A stretch of 64,000 nucleotides of DNA from Rhynchopus sp. YZ270_cl-10 (lineage: Eukaryota > Euglenozoa > Diplonemea > Diplonemida > Diplonemidae): positions 806,001 to 870,000 of the forward strand of contig OZ037933.1 in assembly GCA_964035575.1 (NCBI GenBank), written 5' to 3'. Made by a program: the position numbers and the translations under genes. Every line of letters begins with the position of its first letter. Position 1 is the stretch's first letter. This document shows positions 22,431 to 33,890 of the stretch, one piece after another. The notes beneath the pieces are model-generated. The model saw only the letters and a list, made by a program, of their open reading frames with translations. It was not told where the DNA came from and searched no databases.

Positions 22431-23580
22431 TCTCCATCCCCCTCCTTCGAACGGTGTAATGGGGTTGCAGTAGAAAATCTCAGGAGCGGGAAATTTTTTT
22501 TTTTTTTGTGTGGGTTTTTTAGGGATCGGGGTCAAGGGGGGAAGGGTTGGTGTCTTTAAGAAGAAGAAAAACGTTTGGTCCAACGCCGTGTGCGCAGCTT
22601 GAGTATATGTGTATGCACAGTAAGGCATATTCATCGTTCAACTTTTTATTTATTTTTTTTTACTCTTCCTCCCCCACTCCCCATACCCCCTTACAGTTTA
22701 TTAGTTGCAGTGGAAGCTGGGGTGGTTTTTTCACTGTTCTCTCACCTATTGAATTTGATGATTTTCCCTTCTTTTTTTTTTTTTTTTTTTTTGAAAAGAT
22801 GTGCGGTGTGTGTTGTGGCACGCAGTTTTGTGGCTTATTTCCTAAAACGGTAGCAATTTGCCCATGCACAGCGAGAACACACACACACAGCTCACACTCT
22901 CTCTCTCTCACTCTCCTCCTTAAATAGCTTTCTTGGAGTCCATTAAACCCTCCCTGCCTCTCGCTCTTTGCTTGTCTCTTGTGTGGAGAGAGAGAGAGAG
23001 AGAGAGGAGAGCAAGGTTTTAAAGGTGATGCCAGTGTATCACCTAGTCCAGTGTAAGATTTTGATAGATAAACCAAAAAAAAAAAAAACATACCTAGCCC
23101 GGAAAAAAAAAAATGCAAAAAAAGGAGAGGAAAAAATCTTCGAGTAAAAATTCTAGTTGTCCGGACCTAGAAAACAAAAGGAAAAATGGAAAAAAAAAAA
23201 AAAGGACACGGACAGTTCCGTGAAGCGGTAAGGAGGAAAAAAAAAGGGGTGTGTGCGGGGAGAAAGAGCATATTTTCAGACAAAAAAAAAAAAGACGTTT
23301 TTTTTATTCTATTGTGTTTTCATCCGGATGGCTGGCATCGTACAGTGGGTCAGTCGGAAGGTGTGCCTGCATCAATAACTTCACTTTTTTATTCATCCTA
23401 TTATACCATCTATTCAGTAGAATAGTTAGTATATGAAACAATAATTCATCAATCCTGCCAGCTCTTTGAGAGGGGGAATTCTGATGGTGCAAAAATCTTT
23501 CTTTCAAAGGTCTTTGTATTTTTGATTATTGCGTCCGATGAACGGAGGCGCTTTCTCATCACAAAAATTTCTTTTCAAAA
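22431..23580. other. Intergenic, T-rich, with hairpin modules
   Basis: No gene seen. Contains an H4-like module (22606-22645), a GA run near 22985-23007, long T- and A-runs, H2 (23320-23385), H5 (23396-23442) and H3 (23530-23556) modules. Confidence 0.6.
23320..23385 (+). repeat. Hairpin family H2 (GGCATCGTACAGTGGGTC)
   Basis: About 55-65 nt, starting with the palindrome CATCCGGATG. A stem GATG/CATC plus GGCA/TGCC closes over GTACAGTGGGTCAGTCGG; a T-run follows. Copies: 10573-10630, 23320-23385, 29284-29337, 44931-44985, 47363-47411, 48998-49045, all on +. Confidence 0.9.
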
Positions 23581-23584
23581 CAAT

Positions 23585-23607
23585 CCCATCTTCCATCCCC
23601 CCAACAG
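23585..23607 (+). promoter_or_regulatory. Putative trans-splice acceptor deciding the methyltransferase start
   Basis: CCATCTTCCATCCCCCCAACAG ends 2 nt before the ATG at 23610. The open frame extends 27 codons further up, but that part overlaps an H3 module, so 23610 (or the Met at 23637) is preferred. Confidence 0.5.
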
Positions 23608-23609
23608 AA

Positions 23610-26020
23610 ATGAGGGGGTGCAATACACTCAACACCATGCAAGCCCTCCTCATCCCATCAGCCCGTCCAGCAGTTGTCACCACACAACGCCGTGGGAGAG
23701 CCCAGCCCATCAGCGCACCTACCCCAACTCGCTTTATTCGCCCAACCGAGCCTGTAGATCCCGATGAATACCATGCTAAGGTACGTGACGAAAATAAACG
23801 TGCAAGACAGTTATTAAAGGGGCTCGTCAAGGACAAAAAATGGTCTTATGGGTTTGCGTTTAAAGGAACGAAAGATGCGAATATGACACGAACGGACGCA
23901 GCCATGCACCACAAAGACCTGATGAACAGCGAGCGCGAACGTCTCGCACACATCGACCCCACTGCAGACGCAGAAGAAACGGCACGCCTGGACCTGCCCT
24001 CACTTCTTGAAGTCGGGAACAACGTTGTCAATAGCACCGGAGCCTACCCGTGGGCGCTCCTTGAAGACCGTGAAGGGATGAAGAAGAACCACACCTCTGT
24101 TCGTGTTTCTGCTCTGCGAAATGCCAAGGCATTGTGTAAGGATTCGACTGTGCACGCAGGGAGTGTGGTGGAGCTGCGTGTTGGGGCGAAGAAGGCGTTG
24201 TTGGGATATGGGTTGATGCGTGACAAAACGTCGCTTCCGGATTCTGTGTTGGTGGACGTCCTGCTCTGGACAGAGCATGAGGTGAAGATAGACGAATTGT
24301 TCTGGAACAACAGGCTTCGTCTTGCGATGCAACGGCGTACGGGGTTGATCGACTTCCGTACCACAACGGGCTATCGTTTGCTCAATGGTGTGCACGACAA
24401 AACCCCGGGGCTGTACGTCGACATCTTGAACGACATCGCGTACATAAAATTCCATGCAGAGTCGGCCCCGATTCTGCCGTCGCTGATGGCGTTCTTAGTA
24501 GACGACATGCAGGTCGTTGCTATTCATTCACAGAACGGACGTACCAAGGAGGGTAGCTGGCTCGATGTGGACCCCTTCAACGGTGTGACGAACTTCGGAA
24601 GGCCTGCCTTTGATGCAGTCACGCCGACGTACACAGAAAACGGTGCCACCTTTGCGGTGGGGGCAAGTGCCACAAAGCTAGATTCAGCAGGTGGCCGCAA
24701 CTGGCTCATCCACAGAGGATCACGCGCCCTCCTCAAAGCGCTTAGCAAAGGGAAGACGGTGCTCGATGTGTATGCAGGGACCGGGGGCTTTGGGGTGACG
24801 GCGCTGGCAGGGGGGGCCTCGTTTGTGACCTGTGTGGACGATGCGAAGTTGTTGTCGTACGGGGTATGTGCCGTGTTGTTGTTGTTTTATTTTTTTTTTA
24901 TATTCCGCAAGACACTTCTTTCACCTCAGGAGTAAATAAACACAAAGCATTTTGCACACACTTTACGGTTCTAGGGACGAACCTCTGCAGAGCCACTCCT
25001 CGACCCAAACAGGTCATCACCTCACCGCATCACGCACTATCACTCCCCCAACCACCCGCCCACCCCCACTCCCAACCACTCCACCGTCCACAGGCACTCC
25101 AGAACCTTATGCTCAACGACCCAAGCCGCCTCTGCAACTACTCCGTACGGTGTGTCGCCGCATCCCGCTTCTTTGCCGAGCTGCGCAGCAGGCAGTTCGA
25201 CGACGTCACTGCCCTGCCACCACACACGGCAGACACACCCACCTTCGGCAGCAACTCTGCAGCAGAGCCTCTTGAGTACGACATTGTGGTCTGCGACCTC
25301 CCTGTACAGGAGGTGGTGCAGCGGAGGAACAAGTATGTTACTCACACATTATTTCGAATACCACATCACAACCGATGCCTACCTGGTGTGGAGCTGAGAA
25401 AAGTACAGAGGAATTCGGAGGTAGGAATTTCCCGGTTACCCCCCTTGGTGGTAGAACAATAGAAAAGTACGGGAGAGAAAAAAGCAGGAGGTGTTTGGGT
25501 TCCGATCGAACTACCGTTACCTATTAGGCACAGTGTTAACGAGCGGGCTGTTTTTAACTTTTTACACAATAAAATATCAGCAACAATGCTTTCAACCACC
25601 ACCCTTCTCAGGAGTATACAAACCGAAGGCATGCCTAACATTCGCGATGTGCAGCCCTTAACTGACAAGGTCGAGCAATGTCTCGGTGCGGTGGCTGACG
25701 GGGGGTACTTGGTGGTCACGACGTTCCTCGACAAGATGGACAACGAGATCATGTCGCACGTCCTGCGCCGAGCCTCGCGTCGTACCCACCGCAAGCTGCA
25801 GCTGATCCGTCTCCTCAACCCTGCAGCTGACTTCCCCGAACTTCTCACGTACACCCGATTCATGACACGCCAGTACAAAGGCTTCCTTGTACGCGTAACA
25901 GGAGCACGCAACGCGAAGTATAACCCCCTGTACGTCAGGCAAGCGCCAAAAGGAGGAGTGAACCATAAAAACACAGATAGAAGAGGAAGAAGCCGGGAAC
26001 ATACTGCTGCAAGTGTGTGA
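23610..26020 (+). CDS. RlmI-like SAM-dependent RNA methyltransferase
   Basis: Three exons, 23610-24863, 25094-25332 and 25612-26020 (introns 230 and 279 nt, donors GTATGT, acceptors CCACAG and TCTCAG, phases 0 and 2), give 633 residues. Architecture follows the bacterial RlmI family (23S rRNA m5C methyltransferase): a PUA-like part (~160-240, VELRVGAKKALLGYGLMRD), the linker with RTTTGYRLLNGVHDKTPGLYVD, then a class I Rossmann fold with motif I VLDVYAGTGGFGVTALAGGA (~383-402). Motif IV, usually DPPxF, reads VVCDLPV (~481). The C-terminal strand is GYLVVTTF, then FMTRQYKGFLVRV. The extended Arg/Ala/Thr-rich N-terminus suggests an organellar presequence, so a mitochondrial rRNA target is possible (inference). 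The basic C-terminal tail is extra. The next gene starts only ~310 nt downstream. Confidence 0.87.
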
Positions 26021-26192
26021 GGGGGGATGTCGCATTTTTTTATTTTATTTTTAAATTACGCGGCTGAGGTCGCCTCAATAAAAAAGCGAAGGCTTATTTA
26101 TTTTGAATTTATTATTTTTCGGATTCTCAAAATAAAACGCTCTCTTTTATCTTTCAATTTTTTCCTACCCCTTCTCTCTTATTGATTCAAAA

Positions 26193-26215
26193 CCGCCACC
26201 TCCCCCACCTCACAG
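26193..26215 (+). promoter_or_regulatory. Putative trans-splice acceptor of the Thr/Glu-rich gene
   Basis: GCCACCTCCCCCACCTCACAG (AG at 26214-26215), about 115 nt before the ATG at 26329. Confidence 0.55.
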
Positions 26216-26328
26216 AACATATCTAAAAAAAACCTACACACCTATTTTTGTTTCATTCTTTTTTGCCATCTGCTTTTTTTACATCCATCTACACCAAAAA
26301 ACCCTCTTTTTTTTTCCTCTCTTCCCAA

Positions 26329-28923
26329 ATGAGTTCATCTCGCTCCGCTAGCCCTGTGGTGTGCAGCGCAGACAGCCCTGTCATGACCATGGCAGCACAG
26401 CAGCAACCATGCACCGTGACGGTGACAGTCACCAACGGGAAAGGCTTGGTGGACCTGATGGTGGCAGACTCTGAGCCGGGTGGATCTGCGCATTTGTCCC
26501 TCCTCTCTGGGGTGTTGGGCAAGCTGACCACTACCGAAACAACCAGCGAGCCTGACGAACCGCCAAAAGCAACAGATGAAAAGGAAACAGACGCCACAGC
26601 CGTGGAGACACCCGACCTCCCTACTGAAACAAACACAGAGAACCACATTCACACAGTCGAGAAAGCAACTACCACTGAAGTAGAAGGAGATGTGGTGAGC
26701 ACAGAGGTGGAGATGAATGGGACGGAGAACACTGCGGCAAACACAAAGAACGCAGCGACGGAGACAGCAGAGGAGCAGGACACAGAGACAGATGTGGAGA
26801 AGGTGGCAGTGGTTGAGAAGCCTGCCACCACCGAGATGGAGGTGCAGGCAAACACAGAGGCAGAGAGAGAGGAGAACGCTGTTGAGACAGCAGTGCAAAC
26901 TACCCAAAACGTTGCCACAGACACAGAGGTCGACTGTAATACAACAGAGAACGTTCCCACCGAACCTGCTGAGGTAGACACAACAGAAGCAGAGACAGCC
27001 GAGAACGCTGTTGTTGTCGAGACAACAGTAGTGCGAACGACTTCCACCCAAAACGTTGCCACAGATACAGAGGCAGACTATAACACAACAACAGAGACAG
27101 CAGAGAACGTTACCACTGAACCCACAGAGGCAAACACAACAGAAGCAGAGACAGTCGAGAACGTTGTTGAGACAGCAGTGCAGACTACCCAAAACGTTGC
27201 CACAGACACAGAGGTCGACTGTAATGCAACAGAGAACGTTCCCACCGAACCTGCTGAGGTAGCCACAGAAGCAGAGACAGCCGAGAACGCTGTTGTTGTC
27301 GAGACAACAGTAGTGCGAACGACTTCCACCCAAAACGTTGCCACAGACACAGCGGAGGTCGACTGTAATGCAACAGACTCAACATACACAGAGAACGAGG
27401 TTATCACAGAGACTGAGGTCAACGAGGCAGCTATGGTGCACACTACACAGAACGCTGCGACAGACACGGAGGCTGACGCGACAATCCCTGAGGGGACAAT
27501 CGAGGCTGTCTGCGCTACCACAGCGAAAGCTGAGAAGGCGACCACCACTGATGCAGAGGAGGTGGATACGGTGATGGTCACAGCTGGCACGACCACAGAC
27601 ACCCATGAGACTGTTGACGAAGAACCCCTGCACGACACACCCCACACCACCACCAACACCCCTTGCAGCAACAGCACCCTCGACGAAGACCAAGGTGCCA
27701 CTGAGGAGGAGCTGTCCAGCCCCTCCACCCCTCATGCTTCTGCCGCTGAAGACCACCTCCAAACCCAGGACCCGAATGAGACCATGCCCCAGGGGGTGTT
27801 GCCACCACAGTACAGTTTGCCGCTCTTTTCTAGTTTGAGTGTGGTGTTTATGGGGTGTGAGGATACGTTACGGACTGCACAGATGCGTGGGGTGGGGGTG
27901 CTGTTTGATGCTGCGAAGGAAAATCAGAAGGAAATTGCAGGGCCGAGAGGGGACGAAATGTGTATGGAGACTGTAAGCAGGCTGGCATTGGAGGCTGATG
28001 AATGGCGTGATGTGCGTGCAATCGTTTTGGTTGCTTTGCGCCCAATTCTTGCTTTTGCGTTGACAAACGATAGAGCATCGCCTAATGCGCGTATCTTCAA
28101 AACACTGCTAGAAAGGGTAATCAACACCATGCGAAACATTGATGAGGACGCTCCCAAAGCGGAGCTTGCCCTCCTAGACAAAAGAAGTGCAATCATGGGA
28201 GCACATCCACACCTCTTCCCTCCAGGCAGCTGTCTTTTAAAACGCACCGCTTCTGCCGCAGCGACGGCAACGCCAACCAGAGTGGCAATGCGCCCTACCT
28301 TTGAGGACCACACCTTCCACGACCCCCCACAGAGAAGACAGCGTGGTGCTACCATCGCGACCACCACCTCCTCCTCCTCCGCCACCCCCAATGTAAACAG
28401 CTCCTTCTCCTACGATGCAAGAACACGATTGGAGCCTCTCCAAGAAATAGCTGGCCTCCCCCGAGCGGACACATGCCCAGAAGAAGGTTTGGTGGTCGGA
28501 TCTCCAGTATCAATGAGAAGGGGGAGAATGGAGGGAAGACCAACAAGGTTAGCTCCGTTAGACCCATTAAGCCCGGTCAAAGCAAGGTGGGAGCCAAGCC
28601 CTAAAGTAGGATGGGATATGGTGCACGGAATGGGTTCTCCTTTGGCGGCAAATGCTGCGGTGCGGTTTATGTCTCCACAACGTTTTATGTCCCCGCAACG
28701 GATTCAAGAGTCGGTCGCAAGGTTGTCCAAAAGAAAAGCCACAAAGACGAAGACCATCCCAGAGCCCATAGAAGCAGTGAAGCCACGTGGTCCGCGCCTC
28801 ATGCCTGAAGAGGAAAAGCAGATGATCGACAGGCTCTACAGAAAACCTCTCGAGGCTATGCCCCCAATGCGAGGAGTGCTGAGTCCGTTGAGCCCTTTGA
28901 GTCCATTGAAGAGGGTGAGGTGA
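26329..28923 (+). CDS. Thr/Glu-rich protein of an unrecognised family
   Basis: An 864-residue single-exon protein I cannot assign. Residues ~65-480 are Thr/Glu/Val-rich low complexity with about five diverged repeats of TTQNVATDTE...CNxTENVPTEPAE. A folded domain lies at ~500-640 with EADEWRDVRAIVLVALRPIL, then MRNIDEDAPKAELALLDKRS. The rest is basic and Pro/Ser-rich, and near the end (~827-840) is EEEKQMIDRLYRKP, followed by LSPLSPLSPLKRVR. The domain and the DRLY motif both recur in the gene at 43518, so the two are paralogues. Short E-x(3)-RLY motifs also occur, as I recall, in trypanosomatid cytoskeletal proteins (weak). I choose 26329 because the 27 upstream in-frame codons are poly-pyrimidine and lie beyond the acceptor-like site. 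Confidence 0.87.
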   Translation: MSSSRSASPVVCSADSPVMTMAAQQQPCTVTVTVTNGKGLVDLMVADSEPGGSAHLSLLSGVLGKLTTTETTSEPDEPPKATDEKETDATAVETPDLPTETNTENHIHTVEKATTTEVEGDVVSTEVEMNGTENTAANTKNAATETAEEQDTETDVEKVAVVEKPATTEMEVQANTEAEREENAVETAVQTTQNVATDTEVDCNTTENVPTEPAEVDTTEAETAENAVVVETTVVRTTSTQNVATDTEADYNTTTETAENVTTEPTEANTTEAETVENVVETAVQTTQNVATDTEVDCNATENVPTEPAEVATEAETAENAVVVETTVVRTTSTQNVATDTAEVDCNATDSTYTENEVITETEVNEAAMVHTTQNAATDTEADATIPEGTIEAVCATTAKAEKATTTDAEEVDTVMVTAGTTTDTHETVDEEPLHDTPHTTTNTPCSNSTLDEDQGATEEELSSPSTPHASAAEDHLQTQDPNETMPQGVLPPQYSLPLFSSLSVVFMGCEDTLRTAQMRGVGVLFDAAKENQKEIAGPRGDEMCMETVSRLALEADEWRDVRAIVLVALRPILAFALTNDRASPNARIFKTLLERVINTMRNIDEDAPKAELALLDKRSAIMGAHPHLFPPGSCLLKRTASAAATATPTRVAMRPTFEDHTFHDPPQRRQRGATIATTTSSSSATPNVNSSFSYDARTRLEPLQEIAGLPRADTCPEEGLVVGSPVSMRRGRMEGRPTRLAPLDPLSPVKARWEPSPKVGWDMVHGMGSPLAANAAVRFMSPQRFMSPQRIQESVARLSKRKATKTKTIPEPIEAVKPRGPRLMPEEEKQMIDRLYRKPLEAMPPMRGVLSPLSPLSPLKRVR

Positions 28924-29345
28924 GGAGGAAAAAAAATGGGTCGTTTTTTTTGAAGAAAGTTGGTGTAGTGAAGAGTTTGGGTGAAGTGGAGGCTGTTTTT
29001 ATAGTTCTCATTGACATTTTCTTTTTTTTTTTTTTTTCTTTTTTTTTTTTTTTGGTGTGCGTGTGTTGTGCACGAGAAAGGCGTTGTGGTTTTCTTTTCT
29101 CTTTTTTTTTTTGTTTTTGTTTTATTTGCGATTATCATCCCATGGGGATGTGGGATTACATTCTCTCTTTTCTAGTTTTTTTTTTTGGTGTTATCTTCTT
29201 CTTTCGAGAGGTACCTGAACACGAGAGTCTTCGACTCATCTCATAAGCTTCCCCCTCCCCTCCCCTCCCCCCTTTTTGTGCTTTCATCCGGAGATATGGC
29301 ATCGTACAGTGGGTCCGTCGGAGGTGTGCCTGCATCCTTTTTTTC

Positions 29346-29385
29346 AGTGCCTGCGTCCCAGAGGCGTTTTGCACTATCAACTTCA
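29346..29385 (+). repeat. Hairpin family H3 (GTGCCTGCGTCC...GGCGTTTTGCAC)
   Basis: About 40 nt; GTGC pairs with GCAC and the inner CGTC with GACG in the best copies (11270, 59742). It ends TTTCAACTTC before a T-run. Copies: 11270-11316, 20459-20492, 21087-21126, 23530-23556, 29346-29385, 30989-31020, 31268-31303, 31901-31940, 55931-55971, 58942-58980, 59742-59791, all on +. Confidence 0.82.
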
Positions 29386-30132
29386 CTTTTTTTTTCTTTT
29401 TTTTCTTGTTTCTTTTCCTCTCTCTCTTTGTGAGTATTCCTTCCCTTTTTTTTTCTGTGTTATTTACAAAAAAAAAAAAAAAAAACAAACAAAAAAAAAC
29501 AAAACAAAAGAAACAAGCCTTTCGGGCAAAACAAATGGGGCCTTGGCATCGTGTGTCTTCTGGAGCTGTGCCTGTATTACTCTCTTTTTTTTTTATATCG
29601 CTCTTTTTCTTTGCCAGATGTGTACGAGAGAGGTACCTCTTACTAATTTTCCTCCTTTTTTTTTTGAGGCAATTTGTCGATAATGATAGACAAAAAAATA
29701 TGCCGAAAAAACAAATAATCAAAACACGTAGTATCAATGGCTGTTTGAAGAGAAAGGAGGGGGGGGTACATGGTACACCCTTGGATGATTACTGTTTGCT
29801 ATAAAAAAAGAATAGTAAGTACAGTAAGAAGTAAACATCCCGCCTGAACAGCCGGGGAGGATCGGGAGTACCGTATTCGTGCAAAATTATCGGCCGTAAA
29901 AAAAAAAGAGGTCGAACTTCCAGAAAAAAAATCCTGAAAAGGTCGAAACATTATTATTTTGTGGAAGCCTGCGCAAATGTAGCTCCGCGATAACGAATAT
30001 GATAAGGTGACTAAGCACGAGAGGCTTAGGGTCATCTTATAAACTATTCATTATTACGGTCGATAATTTTCTGTACGAATACTGCTGTTAGGAGGGACTT
30101 TTGCTACTTACTGGGTATGAATTTGTTTGTTT

Positions 30133-30133
<1 letters not shown>

Positions 30134-30173
<40 letters not shown>
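30134..30173 (+). repeat. T40 homopolymer
   Basis: About forty consecutive T; one of the two longest homopolymers in the window. The exact length may be a sequencing estimate. Confidence 0.85.
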
Positions 30174-30174
<1 letters not shown>

Positions 30175-30801
30175 TGTATGTCGCGTGTTCGAAGTACGTT
30201 CACAACCACTTTGTCAGTGGATAATTCCAGCAATTTCACATTACCGGCACAGTCTCTGCTCTCAGGATAAAAGGCAATCTTAGCTGTTGCTCTCCTTGGG
30301 CAAGAGGTGTTTCCAACCACAGAGGTTGTGGCGTCTTCAGAAAGCGTTTTCAGCGCCCAAACCGTTCCTCCCCCCACCTACCCACCCACCCCATCCCCCA
30401 AAGCATTTTGTTCCGTGTTTTAATTTTGACAACTGGGCAACATATTATGCAAAAATAAACCAAGAAATGCAAACCACCTGGTGTTTTTTTTTTTTGCACT
30501 TTCAACTTCTTTCCTTTTAGGTGGCTAAACGTGCGTCGTTCTGACCAAAAACTTTGTTCTCTGATATTTTTCTCTTTTTTTTTCTTTTGACAAATCATAT
30601 ATTTTGTCACGTTTCGCCCTTTTCTTTATGATATGTTGAAAGATGTGTATGCACGTAAGGCATACCCATATTTCAACTTTTCTTATCATAGCTGTATGGT
30701 ACGTACGTTATACGCGGTTTTTATGAAAGATTTAAAAACGTAGCGCGTGAAGAAATATTAAAATAAACGTAGCAAAAAATGGAAGAAAAAACGTAGTGAA
30801 C

Positions 30802-30860
30802 CTGGTGCTTTCGGAAGTCGGTCAACGACCTGTCAATATCGACCCCTCCTGGAGCACCAG
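30802..30860. repeat. Small foldback CTGGTGCT...AGCACCAG, copy 1
   Basis: 59 bp with complementary ends and an inner CGGTCAACGACCTGTC. Copy 2 at 48350-48440 is ~91 bp because the CGACCTGTCA unit has expanded. Confidence 0.8.
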
Positions 30861-31238
30861 AAACACTATTTTATTATGATTTTTTACGTACTACGTAACA
30901 GCAGCGTATTGCGTACGTACCATGCATCTATGTCTTATATTCTTCAGACAGTTTTTCGCTTTATAAATAAACGTTTTTTGCATAAACCAGTGCCTCCGTC
31001 CGCCGTGGCATTTGCACTTGCTTTTTTTTTTTTATTGTATTATTTCCCCCCCCTGAGCTGCCCCTTTTGCCGAAGGTTATTTTTTTTATATAATTCTCTC
31101 GTACTCCTCCAGGGGTTTGAGGGGGGCGAGTTCTTTTTGTTAAACTATGGATTCCCTTCCCCTTCCCAAACAGGTTGTGGTATTAACTGTCTGCTTTGCA
31201 GTCTTTCTGCAAGCAGCCCCCTAGTGGAGCATCTCCGG

Positions 31239-31255
31239 GGGGGTTCGATAACCCC
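31239..31255 (+). repeat. GGGGGTTCGATAACCCC hairpin
   Basis: A 5 bp stem and 7 nt loop reminiscent of a tRNA T-arm. A second copy at 58392-58408 reads GGGGGTTTGATAACCCC. Both are followed by ACAG; no complete tRNA fold is visible around either. Confidence 0.6.
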
Positions 31256-31696
31256 ACAGAAGTGTCGGTGCCTGCGTCCCGCGTTGGTACACATCGATTT
31301 CACTTTTTTTTTTTTTCTTTCTAGAGTTTGGTTGGTATTGGAACAAAGGTGGCCATTTGGAACAACCTTTGAGGGGATTGAGGGGCTTCGGTTCATCGTT
31401 TTCACCACATATCAACTTCACTCTTTTGTTAAAAGGTGACTTAAGCAAAATACAAGGCTAATGTTTATCTTGCCAATTCATAACCAATTTATAAGTACAC
31501 ATCGATTGGTGTCCCTCCGGACTGTAGAATCTCTCAGTTTTTTTTTTTTTTGTTTTTGTTTTTTTTGCAAGTCTCGGGACACCAACAATATATTTTTTTG
31601 AAAACGATACACACAATAAAGGAAACCATGAAATCTCGCTTTGCATTTTCCCAAGATGTGTGTTCTGTGAGGCTCTCGCCTTTATTCGTCTTTCAA

Positions 31697-31732
<36 letters not shown>

Positions 31733-32087
31733 TTTTTTACTACCTCTCTTCCCTTCAGATCCGATCTGTTATTTGCGATTCATAAGACCCATGCGTTTGT
31801 GTTTTGTTCTTGTCTTCACCAATGCAAACTACACCATCACAAAAAAAAAAAAAAAATAAGTGTTGTCAAAAAAGAAAAAAAAAGAAAAAGGGGAAAGGTC
31901 GGCGCTTGCGTCTTTGAGGCGTTTTGCACTGCCAACTTTGCCTATTGTGCGATTTCTTTTACAAAAAAGACACTGCTTTTGTGCAGGAGAGGCACATTCA
32001 TCTTTCAAGATTGCTTTTTTTTTTTGCTAAGTCAGTAAGAGGAAAATGGGTCAAAAAAAAAATCTTTCCAAAAGTTCCCCTCCCACC

Positions 32088-32699
32088 CAGGGGTGTAAAT
32101 AAGGTCTGGGGCCTCGTTCCGGTTATGCTGGTCCTTTGCTTGATGTTGTCCTGCATCTTCTTGTTTTGCCCTTTAAGGAGCTCACGCAAGCGTGATGACT
32201 CCAGGCTGGGACGAACCCATATAGTCAGGGGTCTTGCTGTGGATGTGCCTTTTTTTTTTTCCAGAGCTGATGTGAAATGGATGAATGAGATTTCTTCTGT
32301 CCCTACCTACTGCTCTGAGATGGTGTGCGAGGCTCTTCGCGTTTCTTTTGACGACACCCAAACCACACCCGGTCCAGGAGTGGGGAGTTGGGAGTCGGGA
32401 GTAGGGACTCACTGAGCTTGCCTTAGGACACCTGCGTTTATGTGTAACAGATGTGCCGCCCCAGCCAAACTCCCCACCTGACTGGTGTCTCCAAACGAGG
32501 GCTCACTAGCTAATGCTAGTTTGTCGCTGGAATGGGCTGCGCAAAGCTTTTTACCCTTCTGCTCTATGTGAGATTTCTGTTCTCACTTGAGCTTGCCTGA
32601 GGACTACGTTAATGTAGAACCAAGATGTGCCGCCCCCAGCCAAACTCCTATATCCACCTGACTGTGGTGTCTCCAAAGTCGACCTTACTTACACCCCTG
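32088..32699. mobile_element. Non-autonomous hAT-like MITE
   Basis: About 612 bp bounded by CAGGGGTGTAAATAAGGTC and its near-perfect inverted copy GACCTTACTTACACCCCTG. CAGGGGTG-type ends are typical of hAT elements. Flanking 8-mers (CTCCCACC, GCCCCTCC) are only partly alike, so the target duplication is not proven. Inside is a direct repeat of ~85 bp (32414-32494, 32590-32678). No transposase is encoded. Confidence 0.7.
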
Positions 32700-33239
32700 G
32701 CCCCTCCCCATATCCACCAATAACGTACGCCTCAGGGGTGTGTTCATCTTTCAAGTTTTGCGTACTAATGTTCATCTTTCCTTTTGTTATATGTTGAAAT
32801 ACTCTTTTTTTTTGCTTCTCTCTCTCTCTCTCTCCCACCCCAAAAACTTACTTGTTGTTAACAGCCAGGTTGCTGTCTTTTTTTCTTTTTTTCCACTGGA
32901 ACCTACCGAGGTAGGCGTGACACTGACTACACGATAAGTTTTTTGCGCGCACTGCCTCTTGCTTTGTTTTGTTGTCTTTTTTTCTCTTTTTTTTTTTTCC
33001 ACTTTTTTTTTTTTTTTTTGCAACCATTACAGGCTCTCCGCTAGGATTTCCGATTTTGAAAATGTTCTGTTGATGGTCCACGTGGTGGGGTACATGCTTG
33101 CGCCGCAGGCGCACGGTACGCAACTTTTTTTTTTTTCCAACGCCCGATTTTGACTTTTTTGGGACGTTTGAGCACTCACCTCTCCATATCTTCTTCTCCT
33201 GAGCTTTTTTGACAGGTAGAACGGGTCTGAACCACTCAG

Positions 33240-33890
33240 CACAGTGGTCGCGCTAATTATGGGGAAAAATGGGGAAAAAATGGATTTCGGGTACGGAAAA
33301 ACGTTCCTTGAAAAGGTTAGCTGGGGAGGCCCGGAAACCCCGTTTTGTGGCATTTCCGGGCCAATCCCGGCTTGTGGTGGGGTATATACGGAAAAATGGA
33401 CAAAATTTTAGTGACTTAAATTTTCGCAAAATATGAACCCATACTCGTAAACAAGGGTCATTTTCAGGAAAATTCGGAAAATTCCGAGATTTGGAAGCAA
33501 TTTTTCTCCTGAAAATCAGTGGGTTTTCAGCCCCAAAACATACCGCGAATGGAATTTCCGGAATCCGTCCGCGCTGTGGTGGGGTCACTTTGCCGAAATG
33601 GCCATTTTTTTGGTTTTGGTCAAAATCCATGTGGGTAAAGAGGGCCAATGTAAATCCCACAACCAGATTTTCTCTCCCTGATCCTGACGTCTTGCAACAT
33701 GAAAATGCGCGAAAACACCGGCATTTGCATTTCCGGAATTCGTCCGTTCTGTGGTGGGGTCAATTTGCCGAAATGGACAAGTTCTTGGTTTTGGTCAAAA
33801 CCCGTCAGTGTAAGGTAAAGGGGGCAAGTGTTTGCCTGTAGAAACTGGAAGGGAACAGGCAGCGCCGCAGGCGCACGGTAACCAACTTTT
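33240..33890. repeat. Dispersed ~0.6 kb repeat, copy 1
   Basis: Matches 61915-62460 in inverted orientation. Both contain three internal GTGGTGGGGTCA-type units spaced 130-200 bp and end at a GCGCCGCAGGCGCACGGTA motif. Similar open frames occur in both copies but seem to be a by-product of DNA similarity. Confidence 0.85.

Larger units (their letters stand above)
28924..31900. other. Intergenic, homopolymer-rich with hairpin modules
   Basis: No gene seen. H1 (29210-29250, 30005-30044, 31434-31478), H2 (29284-29337), H3 (29346-29385, 30989-31020, 31268-31303) and H4-like (30642-30680) modules; a T40 run at 30134-30173; an A-run of about 32 near 31697-31728; a 59 bp foldback (30802-30860); and a GGGGGTTCGATAACCCC hairpin (31239-31255). 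Confidence 0.6.

Noticed and set aside
26335-27728. Cys/Leu-rich antisense frames
   Set aside because: Shadow of the Thr/Glu-rich repeats of the + strand gene.
31239-31255. tRNA gene suggested by a T-arm-like hairpin
   Set aside because: No acceptor, D or anticodon stems can be formed around it, nor around the copy at 58392.
33491-33841. Open frame conserved in the inverted repeat copy at 61957-62310
   Set aside because: Similarity follows the whole DNA repeat, including non-coding flanks, and the frame consists of the repeated GTGGTGGGGTCA unit; no evidence of protein-level constraint.
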